Assembly: GCA_029783825.1 (NCBI GenBank)
Contig: JAREIK010002413.1
Coordinates: 39,233-103,232, forward strand
Origin: Sapria himalayana
Taxonomy: Eukaryota > Streptophyta > Magnoliopsida > Malpighiales > Rafflesiaceae
Reading direction: 5' to 3'
Length of the DNA: 64,000 nt
Positions 23,701-37,300 of this stretch are shown in pieces. The notes below the pieces were generated by a model. The model saw only the letters and a list, made by a program, of their open reading frames with translations, was not told the origin of the DNA and ran no database searches. The position numbers and the translations under genes were made by a program. How positions within the stretch are numbered: position 1 is the first letter of the stretch; each line of letters starts with the position of its first letter.

Positions 23701-26700
23701 GAATTCAATATTTAGTTATAATAATCATTATATTTATATTTCATATATATTCAATATAAATTATTTTATTGATAAATATTCTAATAATGATCAAAAAATA
23801 AATTAATAATCTATTATTAAAAATATAGATATCAATTAAAATATAATTACAAAACCTAAAATGATTCAGAAGGAAAACAAAATTCATTACTATAAATTCA
23901 TTACTATATAATAGATATCAATTAAATTAATAATTCATTACTATATTTTTTGATGAAAAATAATTTATATAAATTATATTTGTCTAACTCATAATTTATA
24001 TTGTAATTAATATTTAATAAAAATAAATGAATGAATAATTAAAATAAATATTTTTAAATTATAAAGAAAAAAATAATATTGATATGTATTATTTATTTTT
24101 TAGGGTATACCAGTTTAAAAGGATTATCTATTTAGGGTTTTTGAGATTTCGGAGTTATTGACTTAAGTGTTTAGGCATTTAGTAGTTTATAGGATTTATT
24201 TAAACAATGAAATAACAAAAAAATTATTTTTGATATTTTCTCACATTTTCAAAGGTTATTACCTTTGAAAATATAATAATTTTAATTGTTTTTAAAAATG
24301 TGAATACAATATTTAGAAATAAGAATCATTATAATTATATATAATATAAACTAAATATAAACAATTTTATTGATAGATATGATATTAATTATCAATACAT
24401 AAATTAATATGCTATTATTAATATGATAGATATAAATTAAAATATAATTGCAAAACCTAAAATTATTCAAAATCAAAGTAAAATTTATTACCAAATAATA
24501 ATTTTTGTTTTTTAGTTTTTGCTTTTTTTATAAGCTTATATTTTTTTTGATGAAAAATAAATTATTTAAATTATATTTAAGGTTTACTAGTTTAAAGTTT
24601 TAAGTATTTAGGGGCTTTTGAGTTTAGGATATTATAGATTTAAGTGTTTAGGCATTTAGTGGCCTATAAGTTTTATTTAAACAATGATATAACAAAAAAT
24701 ATTTTTTTATTTCTTTTTTATAATTTTTGAAGATAATAACCTTTGAAAATATAAAAATTTATAAATTTTTTTCTATTGTAAATATAATATTTAGTTATAA
24801 TAATCTTAATAAATATAAGTCATTTAAATTCAATATAAATAATCACATTGCTAGATATTATAATAATGATCAATAAATAAATTAATAAACTATTATTAAT
24901 AAGATAGATATAATTTAAAATATGTTTTCAAAATCAAAATTTATTTAAAATCAATGTATATATATATTACTAAATAATAATTTTTTTAACATTTTGCTTT
25001 TTTATATGTTTATATTTTTCTAATTAAAAATAAATTATTTAAATTATATTTGTTTTCCAAATAATTTATTTTATAATTTATAATTCTATAAAAATAAACA
25101 ATAAAAATTATAAAGAATACAAATAAATTTGAGATTTATTATTTATTATTCATGATATACAAGTTTAATGGTTTAAGTATTTAGGTGTTTTGTGGTTTAG
25201 TCATTTAAGTGTTTTTGCCTTAGGTGATTTTATCTAATTTTTGAAGGTTATAACCTTTGAAAATATAATAATTTTTAATTTTTTTTAAATGTGAATATAA
25301 TATTTAGTTATAATAATCATGATAATTATATATAATGTAAAATCAATAAAAATAATTTTATTATTAGATATTATAATAATAATCAATAAATAAATTAATA
25401 AACTATTATTAATTAGAATGATATAAATTAAAATATAATTACAAAATCTAAAATTATTCAAAATTAAATTAAAATAAATTACTAAATAATAATATTTTGT
25501 TTTAAAAATTTTGCCTATTTTTATAATCTTATATTTTTTGATGAAAAATAAATTATTTAAATTATATCCATGTCACTAATAATTTATTTTGTAATTAATA
25601 TTTCAATAAAAATAAACTAATATATAATTAAAACGAATAATTAAAATTATTATGAATACTAATAAAAATGAGATTTATTATTTATTATTTAGAGTATACT
25701 AATTTAAAGGCTTATGTATTTTTGGGCTTCGGGGTTTAACAGTTTAGTCATTAAGAATTTAGGTATTTTGTGGTTTATAGATTTTATTTAAAAAATCTAA
25801 TAAAAAAAATTTATTTTTTTATTTTTTCTTATTTTTAAAAGTTATAACCTTTGAAAACTTAATAATTTTTAAATTTTTTTAAAAGTGAAAATTTTATTTT
25901 GTCATAATAATCAAAATAATTATATATAATGTAAATTCAATATAAATAATTTTTTTTATAGATATTATGATGACGATAATAAAATAAATTAATCAACTAT
26001 TATTAATAAGATAGATATTAAATAAAATTTATTTGTAAAACCTAAAATGATTCAGAATCAAAGTAAAATATATTAATAAGATAGATATTAAATAAAACTA
26101 TTATTAATAAGATAAAATATATAGGTTTAAAAGATTATATATTTAGGAGTTTTGGGATTTAAGAATTTAGTTATTTAAGTGTTTAGGTATTTAGTATTTT
26201 ATAGGTTTTATTTAAAAAACAAAATAACAAATTTTTTTTGTTATTTGTTCTCATTTTTGTAGGATATAACATTTGAAACTATAATAATTTTTAAATTTTT
26301 TTAAAATGTGAATACGATATTTAGTTATGATAATCTTAATAATTATATATCTTGTAAATTCAATATAAACAATTATATTGATATATATTATAATAATGAT
26401 CATACAAAATATTAATAAACAATTATTAATAAGTTAAATATTGTTTAAATATATTTACAAAACCTAAAATTATTCAAAATCAAAGTGAAATATTTTACTA
26501 AATATTAATTTTAAATTTCTAAATTTTTGTATCCATTTATAAGCTTATATATTTTTTGATGAAAAATAAATTATTTAAATTATATTTGTCTAACTATTAA
26601 TTTATTTTTTAATTTACATTTCTATAAAAATAAACTAATAAATAATTAAAATGTATATATAAAATTATAATGAATACTAATAAAAATGAGATTTATGATT

Positions 26701-26861
26701 TTTTATTTAGGTTATACCTATTTAATTGTTTAAATTTATTGTGGTTTTGGGGTTAATTAGTTTATTGATTTATATGTTTCCACATTTAGGTTTTATTTAT
26801 TGATTTATAGTTTTTATTTAATCAATGAAATAACAAAAAATTATTTTTATTAATTTTCGTG

Positions 26862-26889
26862 ATTTTCAAAGGTTATAACCTTTGAAAAT
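26862..26889. other. 28-bp perfect satellite palindrome
   Basis: The half-site is ATTTTCAAAGGTTA, followed directly by its exact complement. The same dyad marks every monomer in more or less perfect form. Confidence 0.95.
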
Positions 26890-28650
26890 ATTATAATTTT
26901 TATTAGTTGTAAAACATGAATGCAATACTTCGTTAAAATAATCTTTATAATTATAATTGATATAAATTTATTATAAAAAATTTTATTAATATATATTATT
27001 TTAATGATCAAAAAATATATTAATAAACTTTTATTAATAAAACAGATATTAATTAAAATATATTTGTAGAACACAAAATAATTCAAAATCAAAGTAAATT
27101 ATATTACTAAATAAAATTTTAAATTTTTGAAATTTTGTTTATTTTTATAAGCTTATATTTTTTTTCATACAATATTTATAATACATTTAAATTCAATCTA
27201 AGTTATTTTATTGATATATATTATAATAATTATCAAAAAATAAATTAATAAACTTTTATTAATAAGATTGATAGCAATTAAAATATTATTGCAAAACCTA
27301 TATATAATGATTCAAAATCAAAGTAAAATATATTACTAAATAATAATTTTTTGTTTTTAAATTTTTACTTCTTTTTATATGCTTATAATTTTTTTTTTGA
27401 ATAAAAATAAATTATTAAAATTATAGTTGTTTCGCTCATTTTATATTATGTGATTGATATTTCTATAAAAAATAAACTAATAAATAATTAAAATGAAAAT
27501 TTAAAATTATAATGAATACGAAATAAAATCAGATTTATGATTTATTATATCTGCTATACCGGTTTAATGGTTTATTATTTAAAAGTTTTGTCGTTTAGGA
27601 GTTTAGCAATTTATGTTTTTAGGCATTTAGTTGATTATAGGCATTATTTATATAATAAAAATTTAAAATTCTTTTTTTGATTTTTTCTGATTTTCCAAGG
27701 TTATAATCTTTGAAAATAAAATAATTTTTAAAATTTTTTGAAATGTGAATACTATGTATAATTATTTAATCTTACTAATTATATATCATATAAATTCAAT
27801 ATAAACAATTTTAATGATATATAGTATAATAATGTTCAAAAATTAAATTAATAAACTATTATTAATAATTTAAATATTAATTAAAATATATTTACATAAC
27901 ACAAAATGATTCAAAATCAAATCAAAATATATTACTAAATAATAATAATTAATTTTCAAATATTTCCTTCTTTTTATAAGCTTATATTTTCTATTTATTA
28001 AAAATAAATTATTTAAATAATATTTGTCTCACATAATTCTTTATGTAATTAATTTTTCTAAATAATTAAACTATAAATAATTAAAATGAAAATTTAAAAT
28101 TATAATAAATAGAAATAAAAATGAGATTTATTATTTATTAAGTAGTATATAGCTGTTAAAAAGTTTATGTATTTAGAGGTTTCGGGATTTATGAGCTTAT
28201 TGCTTTAAGTAAGTAAGCATTTAATGATCTATAGGTTTTATTTTAAAAATGAAATAACGAAAAATTTATTTTTATTATTTTTTTTCATTTTTAAGGTTAT
28301 AACCTTTCAAAATAGAATAATTTTAGAATTTCTTTTCAAAAGTGAATATAATATATATGTATAATAATCATAAAAATTATATATCATATAAATTCAATAT
28401 AAACAATTTTATTGATAGATATTCTATTAATTATCAAAAAATAAATTAAAAATCTATTATGATTAAGATTGATATTACTTAAAATATAATATCAAAACCT
28501 AAAATGATTCAAAAGCAAAACAAAATATATCACTAAATTATAATTATTTGTTTTTAAATTTTTATGATTTTTATAAGCTTATCTATTTTTTGATGTAAAA
28601 TATTTTTAATAAATTATATTTTTAATTCATAATTTATTTTATAATTAATA

Positions 28651-28671
28651 AATATATATATATATATATAT
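28651..28671 (+). repeat. (AT)n microsatellite
   Basis: About ten uninterrupted AT dinucleotides lie where the equivalent monomers (14260, 54190, 61160) have only a short TATATATA run. Confidence 0.8.
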
Positions 28672-30349
28672 AATTAAACAATCAAAATTAATTTTTAAAA
28701 TTATAATGTAAACAAATAAAAATGAGATTTATTTATTATTATTTAGGGTCAACCCATTTAAACGATTATCTATATAGGGGTATCAGGATTATGTAGTTTA
28801 GTAATTTAAGTGCTTAGGTATTTAGTGGTGTATAAGGTTTATTTAAAGAATGTAATAACAAAAAAAAATTATTTTTTTTTATTTTTTGACATTTTCAAAT
28901 GTTATAAACTTTGAATAATAATAATTTTAAAATTTTTTTCAAAAGTGAATTCTATATTTAGTTATGATAATATTTATATTTATATGTCATATAAATTCAA
29001 TATAAAAATTTTTTTTGAAAAATATTCTAATAATGATCACAAAAAAAATTAATAATCTATAATTAATAAGATAGATATCAATTAAAATATAATTAAAAAA
29101 CCTAAAATGATTCAGAAGCAAAGCAAAATATATTACTATATAATAATTTTTTGTTTTGAATTTTTTTTTTCTTTTTAAAAGTTTATCTATATTTTTTTGA
29201 TGATAAATAATTTATATAAATTATATTTTTCTAACTCATAATTTATTTTATAATTAATATTTATATAAAAATAAACAAATAAATATTAAAATGAATATTT
29301 AAAATTATAATGAAAAAAAAGATATTTATTCTTTATTGTTTAGGGTATACCAGTATAATTTAAATTATATCTGTCTTTATAATAATTTATTTTCTAATTA
29401 ATATTTCTAAAAAAAATAAACCATTAAATAATTAAAATAAAAATTTAAAATTATACTCAATAAAAATTAAAATGAGATTTATGAATTATTATTAATGTAT
29501 ACCAATTTAATGATTTAAGTATTTAAAGGTTTTGTCGTTTAAAAGTTTAGTGATTTATATTTTTAGGCATTTAGTGTTTTATAGGTTTTATTTAAACAAT
29601 GAAATAACAAAAAAATTATTTTTGATATTTTTTCACATTTTCAAAGTTTATACATTCGAAAATATAATAATTTTAAAATTTTTCTCAAATGTAAATATAA
29701 TATTTAGTTATAATAATCTTAATAATTATAATTTATTAAAATTCTATATAAATAATTACATTGCTAGATATTATAATAATGATCAAAACAAATTAATAAA
29801 CTATTATTAATAAGATAGATATTATTTATAATAAAATTGCAAAATCTAAATTTATTCAAAATCAAAGTAAAATATATTACTAAATAATAATTTTTTTTAA
29901 TGTTTTGCTTTTTTTATAAGTTTATATTTTTGTTTTTAAAAATAAATTATATAAATTATATTTTTCTAACTCATAATTTATTTTGTAATTAATATTTATA
30001 TAAAAATAAAAAATTAATAATTAAAATGAATATTTAAAATTATAATGAAAAAAAAATGAGATTTATTTTTTTTTATTTAGGGTATACTAGTTTAATTTAA
30101 GTTATATCTGTCTCACTAATAATTTATTTTGTAATTTATATTTCTATAAAAATAAATTGATAAATAAGTAAAATAAAAATTTAAAATTATTCTGAATAAA
30201 AATTAAAATGAGATTTATGATTTTTTATTAATGCATACTAATTAATTGTTTAAGTATTTTGTGATTTGTCATTTAGAAGTTTATAAATTTATGTTTTTAT
30301 ACATTTAGTGATCTAGGTTTTATTTAAATACTAAAATAAAAAAAATAGT

Positions 30350-33300
30350 AACTTTTTGTATTTTTCTAATGTTATAAACTTTGAAAATATAATAATATTT
30401 AAAATTTTTTGAAATTTGAATATAATATTTAGTTATAATAATTTTAATAATTATATATCATATAAATTCAATATAAACAATTTTATTGATAGATATTATA
30501 ATAATGATCAAAAATTATATTAATAAACTGTTTATAATAAGATAGATATTAATTAAAAAATATTTACAAAACCCAAATTTGATTCAAAATTAATGTAAAA
30601 TATATTAGTTGATAATAATTTGTAATTGTTAAATAATACTTCTTTTATACATCTTTTAAAAGCGTACATATTTTTTTTGATTAATAATAAATTATTTAAA
30701 TTATATGTGTCGCATTCATAATATATTTTGTAATATAAATTTCTATAAAAATAAACTAATAAATAATTAAAATGGATATTTATAATAATAATAAATTGAA
30801 ATAAAAATTAAATTTATTAATTATTAAGTAGTATATTGCGGTTTAATGGTTTATGTATTTAGGCATTACGGGGTTTAAAAGTTTACTGATATAATTGTGT
30901 ATGCATTTAGTGGTTTATAGGTTTTATTTAAAAAATAAAATAACAAAAAATTTATTTTTATAATTTTCCCATATTTCCAAAGGTTATAACCTTTGTAAAA
31001 ATAATAATTTTTACATTTTTTTCAAAAGTGAATCCAATATTTAGTTATAATAATCATTATATTTATATATCATTTAAATTTAATTTAAACAATTTTATTG
31101 ATAAATATTCTAATAATGATCAAAAAATAAATTAATAAACAATTATTAATAAGATAGGTATCAATTAAAATATAATTACAAAACCAAAAATGATTCAGAA
31201 GGAGAGCAAAATATATTACTATATAATAAATTATAGTTTTTAAATTTTTTATTCTTTTTATAAGATTATCTATATTTTTCGATGAAAAATAAGTTATATA
31301 AATTATATTTGTCCAACTCATAATTTATTTTGTAATTAATAGTTTTAAAAAAATAAAAAATTATTATTAAAATGAATATTTAAAATTATAATGAAAAAAA
31401 ATGAGATTTATTATTTATTATTTAGGGTATACCGGTTTAATTTAAGTTATATAAGTCACACTAATAATTTATTTTGTAATTTATATTTCTATAAAAATAA
31501 AATGATAAACAATTAAAATAAAAATTTTAAATTATACTGAATAAAAATTAAAATAAGATTTATGATTTATTATTAATGTATACCAGTTTAATGGTTTAAG
31601 TATTTTGTGGTTTTGTCGTTTAGGAGTTTAGCATTTTATGTTTTTAGGCATTTAGTGATTTATAGGTTTTATTTAAACAATAAAATAAGAAAAAAATATA
31701 GTAATTTTTTGTGTTTTTCAAATGTTATAACCTTTGAAAATATAATAATATTTAAAATTTTTTGAAATTTGAATACAATATTTAGTTATAATATTTTTAA
31801 TAATTATATATCATATAAATTCAATATAAATAATTTTATTTATAGATATTATAATAATGATCAAAAATTAAATTAATAATCTATTTATAATAAGATAGAT
31901 ATTAATTAAAAAATATTTACAAAACACAAATTGGTTCAAAATTAAAGTAAAATATATTAGTTGATAATAATTTTTATTTTTTAATAATACTTCTTTTATA
32001 CTTCTTTTAAAAGCATATATATATTTTTTGATTAAAAATAAATTAATTAAATTTTGTGTCGCACTCTTAATTTATTTTTTAATAAAAATTTCTATAAAAA
32101 TAAACGAATAAATAATTAAAATGGATTTTAAAAATAATACTAAATTGAAATAAAAATTAAATTTATTAATTATTAAGTAGTATATAGTGGTTTAATGGTT
32201 TATGTATTTAGGCATTACAAGGTTTAAGAGTTTACTGATATAACTGTGTATGCATTTAGTGGTTTATAGGTTTTATTTATAAAATAAAATAACAAAATAT
32301 TTATTTTTATTATTTTCCCATATTTCCAAAGATTATAACCTTTGAAAATATAATAATTTTTATATTTTTTTCTAATGTGAATCCAATATTTAGTTATAAT
32401 AATCATTATATTTATATATCATTTAAATTCAATATAAACAATTTTATTGATAAAAATTCTAATAATGATCAAAAACTAAATTAATAAAGAATTATTAATA
32501 AGATAGGTATCAATTAAAATATAATTAGAAAACCAAAAATGATTCAGAAGGAGTGCAAAATATATACTATATAATAAATTTTAATTTTTAAATTTTTTAT
32601 TCTTTTTATGAGATTATCTATATTTTTCGATGAAAAATAATTTATATAAATTATATTTGTCTAACTCATAATTGATTTTGTAATTAATATTTATATAAAA
32701 ATAAAAAATTAATAATTAAAATGAATATTTAAAATCATAATAAAAAAATGAGATTAATTATTTATTATTTAGGGTATACTGGTTTAATTTAAGTTATATA
32801 TATCTCACTAATAATTTATTTTGTAATTTATATTTCTATAAAAATAAACTGATAAATAATTAAAATAAAAAGTTTAAATTATATTGAATAAAAATTAAAA
32901 TAAGATATATGATTTATTATTAATGTAAACCAGTTTAATGGTTTAAGTATTTTGTGGTTTTGTCGTTTAGGAGTTTAGCATTTTATGTTTTTAGGCATTT
33001 AGTGATTTATAGGTTTTATTTAAACAATAAAATAAGAAAAAAAATAGTAATTTTTTGTCATTTTCAAATGTTATAACCTTTGAAAATATAATAATATTTA
33101 AAATTTTTTGAAATTTGAATACAATATTTAGTTATAATAATTTTAATAATTCTATATCATATAAAATAAATATAAACAATTTTATTGATAGATATTATAA
33201 TAATGATCAAAAATTAAATTAATAAACTATTTATAATAAGATATATATTAATTAAAAAATATTTACAAAACCCAAATTAATTCAAAATTAAAGTAAAATA

Positions 33301-34346
33301 TATTAGTTGATAATAATTTTTAATTTTTAATAATACTTCTTTTATACTTCTTTTAAAAGCGTATATATTTTTTTTGATTAAAAATAAATTATTTAAATTA
33401 TATGTGTCGCACTCATAATTTATTTTGTAATAAAATATTCTATAAAATAAACTAATAAATAATTAAAATGAATATTTAAATAATAATAAATTGAAATAAA
33501 ATTAAATTTATTAATTATTAAGTAGTATATAGCGGTTTAATGGTATTATGTATTTAGGCATTACGGGGTTTAGGAGTTTACTGATATAACTGTGTATGCA
33601 TTTAGTGTTTATAGGTTTTATTTAAAAATAAAATAACATAAATTTATTTTTATTATTTTTTCATATTTCCTAAAGGTTATAACCTTTGAAATATAATAAT
33701 TTTTAAATTTTTTTCAAAAGTGAATTCAATATTTAGTTATAATAATCATTATATTTATATATCATATAAATTCAATATAAACAATTTTATTGAATAAATA
33801 TTCTAATAATGATCAAAAAATAAATTAATAAACAATTATTAATAAGATTATTATCAATTAAAATATAATTACAAAATCTAAAATGATTCAGAAGGAGAGC
33901 AAAATATATTACTATATAATAAATTTTAGTTTTTAAATATTTTATTCTTTTTATAAGTTTATCTATATTTTTCTATGAAAATAATTTATATAAATTATAT
34001 TTGTCTAACTCATAATATATTTTGTAATTAATATTTATATAAAATAAAAAATTAATATTTAAAATGAATATTTAAAATTATAATGAAAAAAAATGAGATT
34101 TATTATATATTATTTAGGGTATACCGGTTTAATTTAAGTTATATCTGTCTCACTAATAATTTATTTTGTAATTAATATTTATATAAAAATAAACTGATAA
34201 ATAATTAAAATAAAAATTTTAAATTATACTGAATAACAATTAAAATAAGATTTATGATTTATTATTAATGTATACCAGTTTAATGGTTTAAGTATTTTGA
34301 GGGTTTTGTCGTTTAGGGGTTTAGCATTTATATTTTTAGGCAGTTA
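30350..34346 (+). repeat. Older dimeric satellite units (short plus long monomer, ~1.35 kb)
   Basis: Palindromes near 30360, 30980, 31715, 32331, 33068, 33675 and 34415 alternate between spacings of about 607-620 and 735-740 bp. The repeating unit is therefore a dimer of one short and one long monomer, about 1350 bp. Units differ from each other at a noticeable number of sites. The part at about 32670-33340 is much closer to the young array downstream (35350-36000) than is its neighbour at 34010-34340. Confidence 0.88.
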
Positions 34347-37300
34347 GTGATTTATAGGTTTTATTTAAACAATAAAATAAGAAAAAAAATAGTAATTTTT
34401 TGTCATTTTCAAATGTTATAACCTTTGAAAATATAATAATATTTAAAATTTTTTGAAATTTGAATACAATATTTAGTTATAATAATTTTAATAATTCTAT
34501 ATCATATAAAATAAATATAAACAATTTTATTGATAGATATTATAATAATGATCAAAAATTAAATTAATAAACTATTTATAATAAGATATATATTAATTAA
34601 AAAATATTTACAAAACCCAAATTAATTCAAAATTAAAGTATAATATATTAGTTGATAATAATTTTTAATTTTTAATAATACTTCTTTTATACTTCTGTTA
34701 AAATGGAATATATTTTTTTTGATTAAAAATAAATTATATGTATTGCACTCATAATTTATTTTGTATAAAAAGTTTCTATTAATTAAACTAATAAATAATT
34801 AAAATGAATATTTAAATTAATAATAAATTGAAATAAATATTAAATTTATTAATTATTAAGTAGTATATAGTAGTTTAATGGTATATGTATTTAGTTATTA
34901 TGGGGTTTAGAAGTTTACTGATATAACTGTGTATGCATTTAGTTGTTTATAGGTTTTATTTAAAAAATAAAATAAAATAAAATTATTTTTATTATTTTTC
35001 CATATTTCCAAAGGTTATAACCTTTGAAATATAATAATTTTTTAATTTTTTTCAAAAGTGATTTCAATATTTAGTTATAATAATCATTATATTTATATAT
35101 CATATAAATTCAATATAAACAATTTTATTAATAAATATTCTAATAATGATCAAAAAATGAATTAATAAACAATTATTAATAAGATTATTATCAATTAAAA
35201 TATAATTACAAATCTAAAATGATTCTGGAGAGCAAAATATATTACTATATAATAAATTTTAGTTTTTAAATATTTTATTCTTTTTATAAGTTTATCTATA
35301 TTTTTTAATGATAAATAATTTATATAAATTATATTTGTCTAACTCATAATTGATTTTGTAATTAATATTTATATAAAAATAAAAAATTAATAATTAAAAT
35401 GAATATTTAAAATCATAATAAAAAAATGAGATTAATTATTTATTATTTAGGGTATACCGGTTTAATTTAAGTTATATATGTCTCACTAATAATTTATTTT
35501 GTAATTTATATTTCTATAAAAATAAACTGATAAATAATTAAAATAAAAATTTTAAATTATATTGAATAAAAATTAAAATAAGATATATGATTTATTATTA
35601 ATGTAAACCAGTTTAATGGTTTAAGTATTTTGTGGTTTTGTCGTTTAGGAGTTTAGCATTTTATGTTTTTAGGCATTTAGTGATTTATAGGTTTTATTTA
35701 AACAATAAAATAAGAAAAAAAATAGTAATTTTTTGTCATTTTCAAATGTTATAACCTTTGAAAATATAATAATATTTAAAATTTTTTGAAATTTGAATAC
35801 AATATTTAGTTATAATAATTTTAATAATTCTATATCATATAAAATAAATATAAACAATTTTATTGATAGATATTATAATAATGATCAAAAATTAAATTAA
35901 TAAACTATTTATAATAAGATATATATTAATTAAAAAATATTTACAAAACCCAAATTAATTCAAAATTAAAGTATAATATATTAGTTGATAATAATTTTTA
36001 ATTTTTAATAATACTTCTTTTATACTTCTGTTAAAATGGAATATATTTTTTTTGATTAAAAATAAATTATATGTATTGCACTCATAATTTATTTTGTATA
36101 AAAAGTTTCTATTAATTTAAACTAATAAATAATTAAAATGAATATTTAAATTAATAATAAATTGAAATAAATATTAAATTTATTAATTATTAAGTAGTAT
36201 ATAGTAGTTTAATGGTATATGTATTTAGTTATTATGGGGTTTAGGAGTTTACTGATATAACTGTGTATGCATTTAGTTGTTTATAGGTTTTATTTAAAAA
36301 ATAAAATAAAATAAAATTATTTTTATTATTTTTCCATATTTCCAAAGGTTATATCCTTTGAAATATAATAATTTTTAATTTTTTTCAAAAGTGATTCAAT
36401 ATTTAGTTATAATAATCATTATATTTATATATCATATAAATTCAATATAAACAATTTTATTAATAAATATTCTAATAATGATCAAAAAATGAATTAATAA
36501 ACAATTATTAATAAGATTATTATCAATTAAAATATAATTACAAATCTAAAATGATTCTGGAGAGCAAAATATATTACTATATAATAAATTTTAGTTTTTA
36601 AATATTTTATTCTTTTTATAAGTTTATCTATATTTTTTAATGATAAATAATTTATATAAATTATATTTGTCTAACTCATAATTGATTTTGTAATTAATAT
36701 TTATATAAAAATAAAAAATTAATAATTAAAATGAATATTTAAAATCATAATAAAAAAATGAGATTAATTATTTATTATTTAGGGTATACCGGTTTAATTT
36801 AAGTTATATATGTCTCACTAATAATTTATTTTGTAATTTATATTTCTATAAAAATAAACTGATAAATAATTAAAATAAAAAGTTTAAATTATATTGAATA
36901 AAAATTAAATAAGATATATGATTTATTATTAATGTAAACCAGTTTAATGGTTTAAGTATTTTGTGGTTTTGTCGTTTAGGAGTTTAGCATTTTATGTTTT
37001 TAGGCATTTAGTGATTTATAGGTTTTATTTAAACAATAAAATAAGAAAAAAAATAGTAATTTTTTGTCATTTTCAAATGTTATAACCTTTGAAAATATAA
37101 TAATATTTAAAATTTTTTGAAATTTGAATACAATATTTAGTTATAATAATTTTAATAATTCTATATCATATAAAATAAATATAAACAATTTTATTGATAG
37201 ATATTATAATAATGATCAAAAATTAAATTAATAAACTATTTATAATAAGATATATATTAATTAAAAAATATTTACAAAACCCAAATTAATTCAAAATTAA

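Larger units (their letters stand above)
20711..30350 (+). repeat. AT-rich satellite, block 3 (multi-monomer higher-order series)
   Basis: Palindromes lie near 20806, 21410, 22008, 22602, 23652, 24252, 24730, 25244, 25838, 26260, 26868, 27700, 28294, 28900 and 29645. The run 24252-28900 repeats the run 9492-14498 in the same order, with the same unusual spacings (about 478, 514-531, 594 and 422-427 bp) at an offset of about 14.4-14.8 kb. The 28-bp perfect palindrome at 26862-26889 is here. Three chimeric monomers are visible: at about 23283 (about 285 bp and one palindrome missing), about 27165, and 29650-29950 (a block like 24730 inserted in another type). A pure (AT)n run occurs at 28651-28671. 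There are no genes. Confidence 0.92.

Noticed and set aside
26850..27092. 80-codon minus-strand frame, similar to 1699-1926
   Set aside because: Both come from equivalent satellite monomers. The similarity reflects repeat homology; the codons are A/T only and there is no domain.
29532..29810. 92-codon + strand frame
   Set aside because: It runs through satellite sequence, is rich in N, I, Y, F and K only, and is not conserved as a frame in the other monomers.
31085..31321. 78-codon minus-strand frame; likewise 32224-32406, 39633-39827 and 60355-60546
   Set aside because: Chance frames in A/T satellite with no start context, domain or conservation across the nearly identical units.
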